The notes below the pieces were generated by a model. It searched no databases and had not been told where the DNA came from. It saw nothing but the letters and a program-made list of their open reading frames with translations. Positions 15,499 to 26,400 of a DNA stretch of 36,178 nt are shown here, in pieces. Made by a program: the position numbers and the translations under genes. The DNA is from Phycisphaerae bacterium (lineage in GTDB: Bacteria; Planctomycetota; Phycisphaerae; Sedimentisphaerales; Sedimentisphaeraceae). The stretch lies in assembly GCA_027078365.1 (NCBI GenBank), contig JALWYQ010000040.1, positions 1 to 36,178 on the forward strand. The letters run 5' to 3'. Position 1 is the first letter of the stretch, and each line of letters opens with the position of its first letter.

Positions 15499-15559
15499 CA
15501 GAAATTGGATTTATTGAGCTAATTTCAAATTTCGTGAGTTTATCACGGTGAACTATATA

Positions 15560-16390
15560 ATGAAACAAAACCTTAAAAAACCTGGTTTTACGCTTATTGA
15601 GATGCTTGTTGCTATGGCGATAATTGTCATTGTTGGCGCAGTCTCTCTAATTAGCATACGGGCCATTATGAAATCATTTAATTCGGGCTCTTATGCCATC
15701 AATATAATCGATGCAGCTTTAAGTAGTGCGCGTGCAACGGCTATTAAAGAGGGCAAGTATGCCGGCATTAGATTTCAACGAGAGTACAACCCAGCAGGTT
15801 TTGATAAGGCAAGTCAATATATGATTCCAATTGTATTGGCTAACGTCAATGATATGAATGGCACCAAAGATTGCTATGTAGCAATTGAAGGTAAGAGGGT
15901 TATCAAGGTTCCAGACTCTTTGATTGTTATGGAAACTTATCGCTACGATTATTCATCGTCTCCTCATGAAGACTTTGAGATGAAGGACGCCTATCTAAAC
16001 GATCTAATTGGTCTGCGCAATGCAACTACATTTACAATACTCTTTAGCCCGTCAGGCAAACCTGCTGTTAGATTTGCTCAAGTTAGAAATAGAGATGGAG
16101 AGAGTAATCCTAAGGATGCTAAAGATTCTTCAGATAGAGTATTTAATTCAAAAGTTAATGTTGAATCAGGAATAGGGCAATTCTTTCAAGATTACACCTA
16201 TGGCGCAGCTGATGAAATCGAGGGTTTATGGAAAGAGCCAACCAGAACAAGCTTTTTCATATTTGACCGCAAGGAGTTCGAGAAGGTTGATCCATCGAAA
16301 AGATGTTCTGATTTTATTGACAAGATTAAAGATCAGAGTACTTATTATTTAAACCCATACAACGGCAAAATAATCAGGGATAAAAAATAA
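15560..16390 (+). CDS. GspH-like minor pseudopilin
   Basis: About 276 residues. I choose the ATG at 15560, preceded by CGGTGA, over an in-frame GTG at 15548. Leader MKQNLKKPG-FTLIEMLVAMAIIVIV has G|F cleavage and Glu5. The region after the helix (INIIDAALSSARATAIKEGKYAGIRFQ) is characteristic of GspH/FimT, where a beta-strand follows the sentence AR..A...g. Its stop overlaps the start codon of the next gene (TAATG), so the two are translationally coupled. The calcium loop of the GspG-like genes is absent. Likely part of the pseudopilus tip or initiation complex. Confidence 0.82.
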   Translation: MKQNLKKPGFTLIEMLVAMAIIVIVGAVSLISIRAIMKSFNSGSYAINIIDAALSSARATAIKEGKYAGIRFQREYNPAGFDKASQYMIPIVLANVNDMNGTKDCYVAIEGKRVIKVPDSLIVMETYRYDYSSSPHEDFEMKDAYLNDLIGLRNATTFTILFSPSGKPAVRFAQVRNRDGESNPKDAKDSSDRVFNSKVNVESGIGQFFQDYTYGAADEIEGLWKEPTRTSFFIFDRKEFEKVDPSKRCSDFIDKIKDQSTYYLNPYNGKIIRDKK

Positions 16391-17238
16391 TGAAACGCAT
16401 CAAAAGACATTCAGGTTTTTCGCTGATTGAAGTTTTGATGGCTGCTGCCATACTTGCAATTGGTTTTATGCTTATTCTTGGCACCTTTCCAGTTGCCGTT
16501 GGACTAAGCGCAAGGGCTACTCAAAGTACAATTGCCTCAGCAGCGGCAAACGATGCATTCTCTAAAGTCGAGTTGTACGGCATTGATTTTGGTAGGTTTC
16601 ACAAGGATATTACCTACAACTTTATCTACAATGGTTCTGATGACAATCAAGACCTTGATAATTTTGATATTGGTTACAACAACTCTCTTGAAATGTTTTA
16701 TCCAACGTATGAATCTGTAGATAAAAACGACATAAAATATAATTGGTCTGCGATTGGTAGATTAGTTGATCCCAATGATTATATGGTAGAGGTTACGGTT
16801 TTTGTCTCGCACAAGATTGCTCCATCAACAAGATACCACAGAGGTAAGGCCTCTGATTCTACTCCTGCTAGTGGTACTGAGCCTTGGCCAGAGCCAATTA
16901 GAGTAGCTGTCTCTATTGGCAATAGAGACAATATTCTCAAATTTGTTAATTCCTCTGATGAAGATCTAATAATTGCTGGCTCAACCATTGTTGATGATAG
17001 AACATCAAGGTTGTACAGGGTTGTAGATAGATTTGAGCAATCAGGTAACTGGTATATTGTTTTAGATAGGAACTGGGAGTACAACTGGTGCGATAAAGAC
17101 GGTAATTGGCAAGACGCGAGTGGAAATCCTTTTACCTTTAATCCTAGATTTGTGTGGGTGATTCCTCCAGGGATTGGCGTTAATAAGAGTCCTTGCGTTG
17201 GTGTTTATCAAAGAATATTTAACTTGCCTCGAGATTAA
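16390..17238 (+). CDS. GspI/PilV-like minor pseudopilin
   Basis: 282 residues. Leader MKRIKRHSG-FSLIEVLMAAAILAIGFMLILGT, with G|F cleavage and Glu5, matches PilV/GspI starts. The A..N...K.ELYG sequence after the helix (ASAAANDAFSKVELYG) is also typical. It overlaps the preceding stop codon by one base and ends 4 bp before the next gene, placing it in a tight H-I-J-K order as in type II secretion operons. In the known system GspI is the hub of the I-J-K tip complex. Confidence 0.85.
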   Translation: MKRIKRHSGFSLIEVLMAAAILAIGFMLILGTFPVAVGLSARATQSTIASAAANDAFSKVELYGIDFGRFHKDITYNFIYNGSDDNQDLDNFDIGYNNSLEMFYPTYESVDKNDIKYNWSAIGRLVDPNDYMVEVTVFVSHKIAPSTRYHRGKASDSTPASGTEPWPEPIRVAVSIGNRDNILKFVNSSDEDLIIAGSTIVDDRTSRLYRVVDRFEQSGNWYIVLDRNWEYNWCDKDGNWQDASGNPFTFNPRFVWVIPPGIGVNKSPCVGVYQRIFNLPRD

Positions 17239-17242
17239 ACAA

Positions 17243-18517
17243 ATGAGTAGTTGTATGGATATAAAAGTCAACAAGAAAGCATTTACGCTTATTGAGCTAC
17301 TCTTAGCTCTGGGTTTGGTTGTTGCCATGCTTGTCGGAAGTGGTTATATCTTTTCGATTGCGGCCAAGAGTCAAAAGATTGCTAAGGCAACGGGTGATAT
17401 TATGGATCAGTTGCGCATTGTTACAGATCAGATTGATCGTGATTTCGCTGGATTGCAAAAGGATATGCCAATTCTGATTCGCTTTGAAAGGTATAAAAAA
17501 GACGAAGATGGTGATGGAACTAAAGAGGTTCACCGAGCCGATCAGATAATGTTTTTCGCAACTGGCGATTTTACATCAACACGCCAGTATGCAGATAAGA
17601 CAAATGAAAAATTAATATCCATAAAGGGTGATGCGGAGAGGATTCAATATGCCATCTCATGCAATAAACTTGCAGGAATGAATGATGATTATTCAAATGT
17701 AAGAGAGTCTGGTGCTCCTTCTCGTTTCTTAACTAGACGCGGGCATATCTTAGTTTCGGATAGGATTATAGCTAACGAGCTTGGTTTATTTCCAGATATA
17801 AATTATGCTGCCCTATCAATTGATGATGAGATTAAACTCTACGATTCATTCTTTGTAGATACTCACGATGAACGTCTTGAACAGAAGTTTGAGCATGAAA
17901 ATCTTTCTCTACAAGATTGGAAGCAAGTTGGATGCAATCTTGATATAGCTGACGACAGTAATGCCAATGCAGTTGGAAATGACTTTGCGCAGGCCGTTAT
18001 TCCGGCGTGTTTTGAGCGATTTGTCGATACATCTCTAAAAGATGCCAAAGGTGATACAAGCGACGATAAATATGCCAGACCTGCGCCGCGTTTACATTTA
18101 ACCCTAAGCGAAGCTGTTAGTGACTTGAAAATTCAACTCTACTATTTTGATTCGGTTAGCGAGAGATGGTTTTGTTTCCCAAGCGATGATCCTGATTTAA
18201 ATGGTAACAATAGCGACTCTCATTTTGGAGGCAGTGGCGATTATTTCGATAGTGCTAATCAAGACATATTTGGGATTAGTTTTAATTTAGAAGGTACTGC
18301 TTTATCAACGCGTAGTAATAAAGATGTTTTAATAGATTATTCCAATCGCTTTGAAAAGCATACACCTAATACAATTTGCGATAACAGTGATTACAAGTGG
18401 TATGACTTTAGCGATTTCCCTCTGAAGGCAATTAAGTTTACCTTCACAATTCGTGATCCTAACGGAGAATTCAAAGAAGGAAAGATTTTTACCCACACTG
18501 TATATTTAGATAACTAA
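17243..18517 (+). CDS. GspJ-like minor pseudopilin
   Basis: About 424 residues from the ATG at 17243 (a further in-frame ATG is at 17255); an earlier in-frame start at 17174 would overlap the previous gene and give an abnormal leader. The leader ends KVNKKA before FTLIELLLALGLVVAML, so cleavage would be at A|F with Glu5. The helix is followed by RIVTDQIDRDFAGLQ, like GspJ. It is roughly twice the usual GspJ length, with acidic inserts (DEDGDGTKE, DPDLNGNNSDS) that may bind calcium. Order and spacing between I- and K-like genes support the GspJ assignment. Confidence 0.84.
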   Translation: MSSCMDIKVNKKAFTLIELLLALGLVVAMLVGSGYIFSIAAKSQKIAKATGDIMDQLRIVTDQIDRDFAGLQKDMPILIRFERYKKDEDGDGTKEVHRADQIMFFATGDFTSTRQYADKTNEKLISIKGDAERIQYAISCNKLAGMNDDYSNVRESGAPSRFLTRRGHILVSDRIIANELGLFPDINYAALSIDDEIKLYDSFFVDTHDERLEQKFEHENLSLQDWKQVGCNLDIADDSNANAVGNDFAQAVIPACFERFVDTSLKDAKGDTSDDKYARPAPRLHLTLSEAVSDLKIQLYYFDSVSERWFCFPSDDPDLNGNNSDSHFGGSGDYFDSANQDIFGISFNLEGTALSTRSNKDVLIDYSNRFEKHTPNTICDNSDYKWYDFSDFPLKAIKFTFTIRDPNGEFKEGKIFTHTVYLDN

Positions 18518-18551
18518 ACCATCAATATCATATGGAAAGAGGTGGTCTTTG

Positions 18552-21500
18552 ATGATGCTTCGAAATTATAAACTTGCCAGACGAAAAGGTTCGGCGTTAA
18601 TCTTAACTATGATTTTAACGATGCTTCTTGCTGTTATTGGTGTTACGTTTTTAATGGTCTCAAGGGTTGATGAGGCAGTAACTTCAAATATCTCAGAAGA
18701 AAAGCAATTAAAATCAGCTGTTGATAATGTCATAGGTCTTATCTCACGAGAGCTTGTCTTAGACACTCCAGGTGTTGCTGGGCAAGAGTATTACGACTAT
18801 CCTGGTGATAAAGATCAGTGGCTTGCGAGTATTGAACCGTACACAACTGATTCCCATGCAGACGAAACAAATACATACTGGTCACAGATTTCAGATGTAA
18901 CAGGTTATTTAAGACGTGAAGGAATTAATACGCAGTCAGTAACAGTTAATCCTAAGACGTATTCCTCTGATCCGACATATAAGGATCTCTACAGCAGAAA
19001 AGTAATAAAGGAATATCCAAGGCTTTGGATTGATGGGAATGGTAAATTAGACCATGGCCATGTGCTTGGTGTTAATTCTTTTGTTGGTCAGTTTGCAGAC
19101 GCCGACGGTGATGGAATCGCCGATTCAAAATGGATAGAGCTCGATGGTGTTAAGACGGATAAAGGAGAGCCTATTTATGCGGCAATCCGTATTATCGACA
19201 ACTGTGGCATGGTTAATGTTAATACTGCAATTGCTTGCGATTCAGAGGCAAAATTTCCAAAGATGGTTGACGGTTCTTCGCTAACGCAAGTTGACCTCGC
19301 CGGATTGGTAGGACGCGCAGACAATGCTCAAACTGCCAAAGATGTTTTAGAGGATAATTCAAAATCGATAGGGTTGAATTATCTGCTAGAAGGTTGGAAT
19401 ACAAATTCAGATATAAAGATTCCGGGAAGATTTACTGATTCAAACTTGGAAACGTTTGTTGCCAAGGATCAGCCATGGTGGAATCATCTAACAACCGATT
19501 GGTGGAAAGATATTGGAGAAAGAGATTCTGATTGGCTAAGTGGAATAGATTATATTGACAATTATTTTACTTGGCGATGGAGCGGAAACGTTAATCGGTC
19601 TATGAAGTTTGACATTTCTGATGAACTTGCTCTGCGTGAGAGATTCTGTGTAAAGAGAGATTCAATGAGCCGCTTAGAATCTCTATGGCCATGGCGATAT
19701 GACACCAATCCTAGTGGTCCTTTGGATAAAGGCGATGCAGACCTTGGCCCTCAGCAGGGCATTTATGATGCCACAACAAAGAGCACTCTTTCCGATTGGA
19801 TAGCTAGGATGGCTGATGTAAGGCGTATAACGAATCCTAACACTGATCCAAAGTTTGTTGATGCAGATAAACGCCACTGGCTTACAACCTATAGTTTCGA
19901 TAGAATTATCGACCCTGATGGCAGAAAGCAGATGGCTTTGAATATCGATATTTCAAGGCAGGCCGGCAGGCTCGATCAATATGACTATCCACGTCGTGAT
20001 TTTAATAATGCATCTGATCGAGTTAATCGTTCTGAAATGATGGCAAGGGCCTTGTATCTAACCTTTGTTAAAGCTCTCTCTAAAAACAGAAGAGATTTAG
20101 GCAATGGAAAGAAGCCAGAGCGTATATCTAGGGTCGAACTGCGCAAGCTTGGTCAATTAGCTGTTAATATTGTAGACCAAAGAGATAAAGATGTTGATGT
20201 TACACGACTTTCATTAGCGTTGCCTGATTATCTTCACAGAGAATTTAGATATCTCTATTCAGATATGACAAATAATGGTGATGGTTGGTTTGATGAAAAT
20301 GACCTGAGATTGGATGACCCATACCTTAGGAATATTTTTGATCCAAACGCAGTAGTTTATGGTGTTGAGCCGCATCCAGTCATAAGTGGTGTTGCGGTAC
20401 ATTATGATCCATTTACAGGGGACCCTAATACCGCAGATTGGAAGAATGATTCTTCTCTGTGGTCAGACGCCCATGCGAAATATGCGATTGAATTATACAA
20501 TCCGTACGATTTTACATTGTACATGCCAGTTAACGACAACTACAAGTTAGTGTTTTGGGATAGGGCTCGAGACCTGCCATTCAAGCGTATATCTATAAAT
20601 ACTGATGCAAGAATTGTAGATATTGCGCCAAGAAGTTTTAAAGTCTTAACTAACGATTCCAATTTCTGGAAGAATAGTGGATGGATAAAAGACGCTGATT
20701 CGGTCGTATCTCCAATAAATATGAACGTTTCATTCTCGACTGCTATCACGCATACAGATAAAGAAATTGGCTACACGCAGCGTACGGTATCAAACTATGC
20801 AGTGCGCACTCCTTGTGATATATTGCTATCAAGAGACGTTGATGGAGAACAGATATATCTAGACCACTATACAGTAGATCCAAATACTGTTTATTGGGAT
20901 ATCGAGAATCCTGATTCGGTATTAAAGTATCAGCAGCGACTAACAAATACTCTAGAAATATCGCCAATTGATAAGGCGAACTTGCAGCGCAGCCAATTAG
21001 ACACCCTTAGTTTGTTTGAGAGACAAAATAGATGGTGGGATTTTGAAAATCCACGCACTGCTTATTCGGCAAAATATTCTCCAGATACTGAAGCTCCAAA
21101 TGGTTTTATTGCATCCGAAAAAGATTTGCTTGTAAAGACTCATAGGTTTACTAAATTCGACCCATCGATGGTTACTCAGCGTTGGATGGAGACGGTTGGC
21201 GCTATGCCACCGTCACAGACTCTTTATGAATCAGATTACAGTAGAGGGGATTTAGAAGGCCTTGGCTCTGTTGAAGATTACATTGAGAAACGTATTCGAG
21301 GCTATTGGAATAGGCCAATTGTTAAATTTACAACAGTTGGAGATCTCTCAAGAATTTGGACAGTAGGACCACAAAGGCAAGAGACTGTCGAGAGCAGAAT
21401 GAGAGTTGTGGCTAGAGATTATAGAACATTAATTGATAGTGAATTTGCCGGTGAGGTTGACGCTAGATCCTATGATCCTGATGGTGGTGAATATGTCAAT

Positions 21501-22538
21501 ATTTATCCAAAGGCAAATACTGACGACCCTAACAATATCTACTATCCAAATTGGGAAAGTTATGCATTGACAGCAGGGGATTATGTCCGTGTTCTTGAGT
21601 ATATAGATCGCGAAGACTATATGCGTCTAGATTTGCGCAATCCTCGCTACAGTAATATATTCCAGTATGTTAGCGCATTTGATCCATCAAGAGACTATAT
21701 CGATAACGATGGCGATGGTGTTGCAGACCCAGATTTTGATATAACTCCAGATAACTGGAGATTTAGCACTGAAAACAGAAGTGAATGGAAAGTGCCAGGG
21801 CGAATAAACGTAAATACTGCTCCATGGTATGTGATTGCGCAACTACCTTGGGTTAAGGTTGACGAGAATCGTCCTAATTCTGTTATGAAATTCGAAAACC
21901 CAGACCAATACAAGCTAGCCATTGCAATCTGCGCTTATAGAGACAAAAAAAATGCATCTATCTTGCCTTCGCCAGGAAGTGGTGTTCCAGATTATCGAGG
22001 TGATAATGGTCGCTATGACGTGATGAAAAAGAGCCTGCCAGATTCAGCAAGTCGAGACGACGTGCGTGAAGAGAAGGGGTTTGCCTCAATTGGAGAGATT
22101 CCTCTTGTTGTTAATTCGTCTGGCAATGAATACAGTATTGATAAGCTAGGTAGAGATGGAAAAGATGTTAGGTATTTGCCTGATTTAACAACATTTGTGA
22201 CATTTGATGATGCAAATACCTTTGATCCAAATGACACCAATTTGCCGGGAGATGGCGTAGTTGATGATCTTGAAGAGAAGGATATGATTTTCTCTCGATT
22301 AAGTAACCTTGCCACTGTTAGAAGCGATACCTTTACTGCTTACATCCTCGTTAGACTTGGTAGTAACGGCCCACAAAAACGGGTTGTGGCGATACTAGAC
22401 CGCTCAGACGTGTACCCGGTGTATGATGACAATGGCAAAAATCTCTCGGAAGAAGCGGTTGGCAACAATAAGCCTCCACGGGTTGTGGGCCGCGTGAAAA
22501 TAGTTGGTTACAAACAGATTGGCGATGTGACATATTAG
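18552..22538 (+). CDS. Very large GspK/PilX-like pseudopilus tip protein
   Basis: About 1328 residues, roughly four times a proteobacterial GspK. ATG at 18552 is preceded by GAGGTGG. The leader RRKG-SALILTMILTMLLAVIGVTFL lacks Glu5, as is normal for GspK. The GspK saposin-like/HhH region is recognisable near the C-terminus (GRINVNTAPWYVIAQLPWV, about 1080-1100). Calcium-type DxDGDG loops occur at about 183-194 (DADGDGIADSKW), again near 570-580 (NNGDGWFDEND) and near 1050 (DNDGDGVADPDFD). The middle is rich in DPNT/DPNN repeats and tryptophan. No second transmembrane segment is apparent. It would cap the pseudopilus, where its large ectodomain could contact substrates or the secretin. Confidence 0.85.
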   Translation: MMLRNYKLARRKGSALILTMILTMLLAVIGVTFLMVSRVDEAVTSNISEEKQLKSAVDNVIGLISRELVLDTPGVAGQEYYDYPGDKDQWLASIEPYTTDSHADETNTYWSQISDVTGYLRREGINTQSVTVNPKTYSSDPTYKDLYSRKVIKEYPRLWIDGNGKLDHGHVLGVNSFVGQFADADGDGIADSKWIELDGVKTDKGEPIYAAIRIIDNCGMVNVNTAIACDSEAKFPKMVDGSSLTQVDLAGLVGRADNAQTAKDVLEDNSKSIGLNYLLEGWNTNSDIKIPGRFTDSNLETFVAKDQPWWNHLTTDWWKDIGERDSDWLSGIDYIDNYFTWRWSGNVNRSMKFDISDELALRERFCVKRDSMSRLESLWPWRYDTNPSGPLDKGDADLGPQQGIYDATTKSTLSDWIARMADVRRITNPNTDPKFVDADKRHWLTTYSFDRIIDPDGRKQMALNIDISRQAGRLDQYDYPRRDFNNASDRVNRSEMMARALYLTFVKALSKNRRDLGNGKKPERISRVELRKLGQLAVNIVDQRDKDVDVTRLSLALPDYLHREFRYLYSDMTNNGDGWFDENDLRLDDPYLRNIFDPNAVVYGVEPHPVISGVAVHYDPFTGDPNTADWKNDSSLWSDAHAKYAIELYNPYDFTLYMPVNDNYKLVFWDRARDLPFKRISINTDARIVDIAPRSFKVLTNDSNFWKNSGWIKDADSVVSPINMNVSFSTAITHTDKEIGYTQRTVSNYAVRTPCDILLSRDVDGEQIYLDHYTVDPNTVYWDIENPDSVLKYQQRLTNTLEISPIDKANLQRSQLDTLSLFERQNRWWDFENPRTAYSAKYSPDTEAPNGFIASEKDLLVKTHRFTKFDPSMVTQRWMETVGAMPPSQTLYESDYSRGDLEGLGSVEDYIEKRIRGYWNRPIVKFTTVGDLSRIWTVGPQRQETVESRMRVVARDYRTLIDSEFAGEVDARSYDPDGGEYVNIYPKANTDDPNNIYYPNWESYALTAGDYVRVLEYIDREDYMRLDLRNPRYSNIFQYVSAFDPSRDYIDNDGDGVADPDFDITPDNWRFSTENRSEWKVPGRINVNTAPWYVIAQLPWVKVDENRPNSVMKFENPDQYKLAIAICAYRDKKNASILPSPGSGVPDYRGDNGRYDVMKKSLPDSASRDDVREEKGFASIGEIPLVVNSSGNEYSIDKLGRDGKDVRYLPDLTTFVTFDDANTFDPNDTNLPGDGVVDDLEEKDMIFSRLSNLATVRSDTFTAYILVRLGSNGPQKRVVAILDRSDVYPVYDDNGKNLSEEAVGNNKPPRVVGRVKIVGYKQIGDVTY

Positions 22539-22588
22539 CTTAGGTCCGGTATTATCTTGATTTTTTCCTCGTTTTTGATGGTTAGATG

Positions 22589-22597
22589 TGCTATAAT
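22589..22597 (+). promoter_or_regulatory. Extended -10 promoter of the first PEP-CTERM gene
   Basis: TGCTATAAT (TG plus a perfect -10 at 22592-22597) stands 48 bp before the ATG at 22645. No good -35 is present, as is common for extended -10 promoters. This makes the gene independent of the filament operon that ends at 22538. Confidence 0.5.
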
Positions 22598-22644
22598 GCC
22601 ACGACACCGAAATCCATCAAAAAAAATTGAAGAGGAAAAAGTTT

Positions 22645-23313
22645 ATGAAGAGAAAGGTTATTTTTGCTCTTATTGTGTGTCTATCAGCAATAACAGCAAA
22701 CGCAAGTGCCGGTTTGAATTATGACGGAGTTTTGTATGAAGATTCAAGTTGGTCTGGTTTTGCTAGACTAGATTGGGGTTTTGATACGGATGATTCATCC
22801 TCTCTGCATGCCAGTGCTTCTGGCGCAGAAGCGACTATTACTCCACAAAGCATCACCGAAAACTGGCATGAATCCTACAGTTTTAGCGGAGCAGCTGAGG
22901 GTATCTACGAGCTTGATAATCCTAATGACGACTTGGCTATGAATGTTTCTGTCGATTTATCAGGCGATTCGACCGTTCGAGAGATTATTGTGCAGGTTGC
23001 TTACTTTCAACTTGGTTACTATCTAAGCAGTGCTCCTGATATGCAGCCGGTTATCTCAAGCGATGATGCTCATTTGCTTGGAACCGTCAAGCATGCAGGT
23101 TTTAACAAGCCAAATCAATTCTCAGATGCCTGGGTTATTTACTCAACAAAGTGGAGAGTTTCTCCTGATGAAGATGGCAAATTCGAGCTGAGTATAGCTC
23201 AAGGCAGTGATACTTCATTTATTGACAGGGTTGTTGTGGATGTTGCTGACATACCAGAGCCAATCACTATGTCTATTCTCGCATTTGGTGCATTGTTTCT
23301 TCGTAGAAGATAG
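22645..23313 (+). CDS. Secreted PEP-CTERM protein
   Basis: 222 residues from the ATG at 22645, preceded by GAGG; an in-frame TTG at 22627 would only add a lysine-rich stretch. The signal peptide MKRKVIFALIVCLSAITANASA is followed by a beta-rich ectodomain with no recognised catalytic motif. The C-terminus is a PEP-CTERM sorting tag: PEP at 204-206, a hydrophobic helix (MSILAFGALFL) and a final RRR. Such proteins are cleaved by an exosortase and released to the surface or biofilm matrix in planctomycetes and other Gram-negatives. No exosortase gene is in the window. Ectodomain function unknown, possibly a jelly-roll binding fold. Confidence 0.85.
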   Translation: MKRKVIFALIVCLSAITANASAGLNYDGVLYEDSSWSGFARLDWGFDTDDSSSLHASASGAEATITPQSITENWHESYSFSGAAEGIYELDNPNDDLAMNVSVDLSGDSTVREIIVQVAYFQLGYYLSSAPDMQPVISSDDAHLLGTVKHAGFNKPNQFSDAWVIYSTKWRVSPDEDGKFELSIAQGSDTSFIDRVVVDVADIPEPITMSILAFGALFLRRR

Positions 23314-23423
23314 AATTTGATTTAGCCGAACAAAAGTTGTGCCGAATAAGTAGGGTATGTGAGAGTCTGTGTGTCTTTATTTAAGACATCAGTGATTTTA
23401 CCTGTTGATATTGAGGTGTTTTG

Positions 23424-26400
23424 GTGATTAGAAGATTTGTATTCTCAGCGTTGCTTTTATGTGTTCTTTCGTTGTCTGCCTTTGCAGGAAACCTCTTTGA
23501 GCACAGGAAGTTTAAATTTAATCAGCCTGATTCCACTGTTTTTGATGCCTATGTAACTGGTGATAACTATTACTACACAGTTACTGATTCTGAGGGTTAC
23601 ACGTTAGTTAAGGATAGCGGCACTGGTTTTTGGTGTTATGCTAAACTTAGCTCAGATGGCGGATGCTTGGTGTCAACGGGGATTGTTGAAGGCGATAAAG
23701 GCAAGCTTGCGGCTGATTTTCCAAAGGGTGTAGATATTTCTAAAGAGGCGAAAGAAAAAATCGTCGCTGAGAAACTTCTGGCCCGTGATGTTACAACGAC
23801 ACCTGCGGTAGAACCGGTTGTTCCATTTAGAGCTCTATCCTTAAATTCGACTCAATCACAGGATGAATCTACTGCTTCTTATTTTCCAGATGCAACAGGC
23901 ACGAAGAATATTTTAGTTTTACTTGCGTATTTTCCATACCAAGAGGGTGTTTACGACCCTATTGATTATCAGTATCTAGAGTTGGATGAAACTTACGATT
24001 CAGATTTTGACCCTAGAACTGCATCACGAGTGGCAGATTTCTTTAATGATCCTAACTATTCTGGCGAGCCTAATTGGGAGGATCCAGAGGACCAATCAAA
24101 TACAAATTATTGGGGTTTTAAGGGCTCAGTCCATGAATATTTCACCTCTGTGTCGCTCAATAAACTTTCTATAAATGCAACGGTTTCGACTAGCTATATA
24201 CTAGCGGACCATCCAATAACTTACTATGAAAGATTCAGCTCTGACCCTAATAATGCTGACCCCAACAATCCAGATTCGGTGTTCTATGATCCAACAGACC
24301 GCCATGCGGGTGCGAAGGTGTTACTGCAGGAGCTGATTAATAAGTCTGGGGTTAATCTAAACGATTATGATTCAGTGGTTTGTTTTTATGCTGGTTCGAG
24401 TACCTCTTTTTCTGATATAGTTTCTGACTGGTGGACAGGGACTGAATTTGCCGGTTCTATAGTCAAAAACTGTATGATTCTTGAGATGGACTGGTATTAT
24501 TATCCTGGAATCGTTGAGAAGTGGCTAGCAAGAACGACACTTGGCTGGAATCTTCCGTATTATAATGCGGGAGAGATTGGTCTGATGGGCTCAGGGTATT
24601 CGCCTCATCCTGTTAAGCCGGCTGCGCCTTATAGAGTCTTATCTGGTTGGATTGAGCCTACGATAATCACTGACACAGGCTCAGTACAAACGTTTACTAA
24701 TGCCACAGTGGATAAGATATACAAATATAGCAATCCTAGCGATCCTAATCAATATTTCCTATTTGAGAATAGATATGGTGCAGATGCATCCGACTGGGAT
24801 TCAGGCTTTGCTGGTCTCAATATCTGGAAGGTTGATGAGAAATACTATGGTTCTTTCTCAGCGTTGGCAAGGTTGGTTCCAGCTTCCTACGGGTCATACT
24901 ATTACTATTTTTACAAGGCACCAAACAGGACCGAGTTTACCCCGACAACTATGCCTGATTCTAGGTGGATTGATTATAAGCATTCCGATGTTGAGGTTAC
25001 CGATATTAGTGAAGCAGGTAGCCAGATGAGCTTTAAGTTTTATGTTGGTGGTGCTCCCGATGCAGATCCAAATACCATTTGGGTCTGGGACCATGCTACA
25101 GATCCACCTGCGCAGGACGATTTGAAAGGGCCGTTCAATTCCATCTCGGCTGCTGTAGAGGCATCTAGTAGTGGTGATACAATACTTCTAGCAAAGGGCC
25201 ATACATACATAGGCAATATTACTTTGGTTAATGCTAATGTGACAATACGTAGTTTTGATCCAAGTTTGCCAGTAGATCAAAGATACAGCGACCCTGTTAG
25301 ATATCCAGAGGATACTATCGTTAAGGCATTCTACCCAGAGTCTGTAATTACAATGGTTAGTGATAGCTCAACTATTGAAGGTTTAACAATCACAGGAGGC
25401 TACGCTAGAGACAACATTGATCCACAGTTTGAATATGGTGGAGGTGTTAAAATTGGCACTCCTTTTGAGATTTCTTATGTGGCTGACGGAGGCTCTCCTA
25501 CTATAAGTGATTGCATTATTAGAGATAATTATGCCTTTAAATCTGGTGGTGGTGTTTATTGCTCAAATGCCAACCTAACGGTTAAGAGTAGCCAAGTATA
25601 TAACAATCTTGCGCAGACCGGTAGCGGTGGTGGTGTGTTTGCTTCATTTAGGAAGCATAACGATCCAAATGATATAAGAGGCGATTCCGTAGTAATCGAA
25701 AAAACAATTATCGATAACAACGATGCCTATTGGGGCGGCGGTATAGCAACGGATTACAACAATAGAGCTGAGATTATCAATTGTACGATAGCAAATAATT
25801 TCGCTACGGATGAAGGTGGTGGGATTGATTGTCACGATGGTACAGCTTTTGTGGTAAATACAATTATTTGGAATAACGAAGCTCTTCAAACTCCGGACAC
25901 TAACCAAGTGTCGCTTCGTCGTAATGAGTTATTGCCAGAGATATATTTTCATTATAGCGATATTCAAGGACTCGATGGGCTAAAGGAAAAGTATCCAGAT
26001 GTTTTCGTCGATGGAAGGAGCAATATAGATGCTAATCCGTTATTTGCAAACTCTACTATGAGAGATTATCATCTCAAGAGTAAAGAAGGTCGCTGGATTG
26101 GTGGCTATGAGAATATAGCAAAGTTTGATTTATTCAATGAACCTAATAATATCATTAACAATTTAGATATCTCTGTATTTGCGAGTTCTTGGAATCTCAA
26201 AACTGGCGACACAGGATTTATGCCAGCTGCAGATTTTAATCTTGATGGTGAGATTGGTGTTGAAGACTTTATATCAATTGCGGCTAACTATCTAGTGTCG
26301 TTTGACGGAACTGGTTTTGTCAAAGACACCGTAACTAGCAGCTGTATTAATGCAGGAGACATTGATCCAGCTTACAGCTACGCTTCAGAACCAATTGAGA

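Noticed and set aside
24132-24143. VHEYF as a zinc-binding HExxH motif of the M6-like protein
   Set aside because: The sequence HEYFT lacks the second histidine and lies in the upstream SV..Y...S...L segment, which is not the active site of M6 peptidases.
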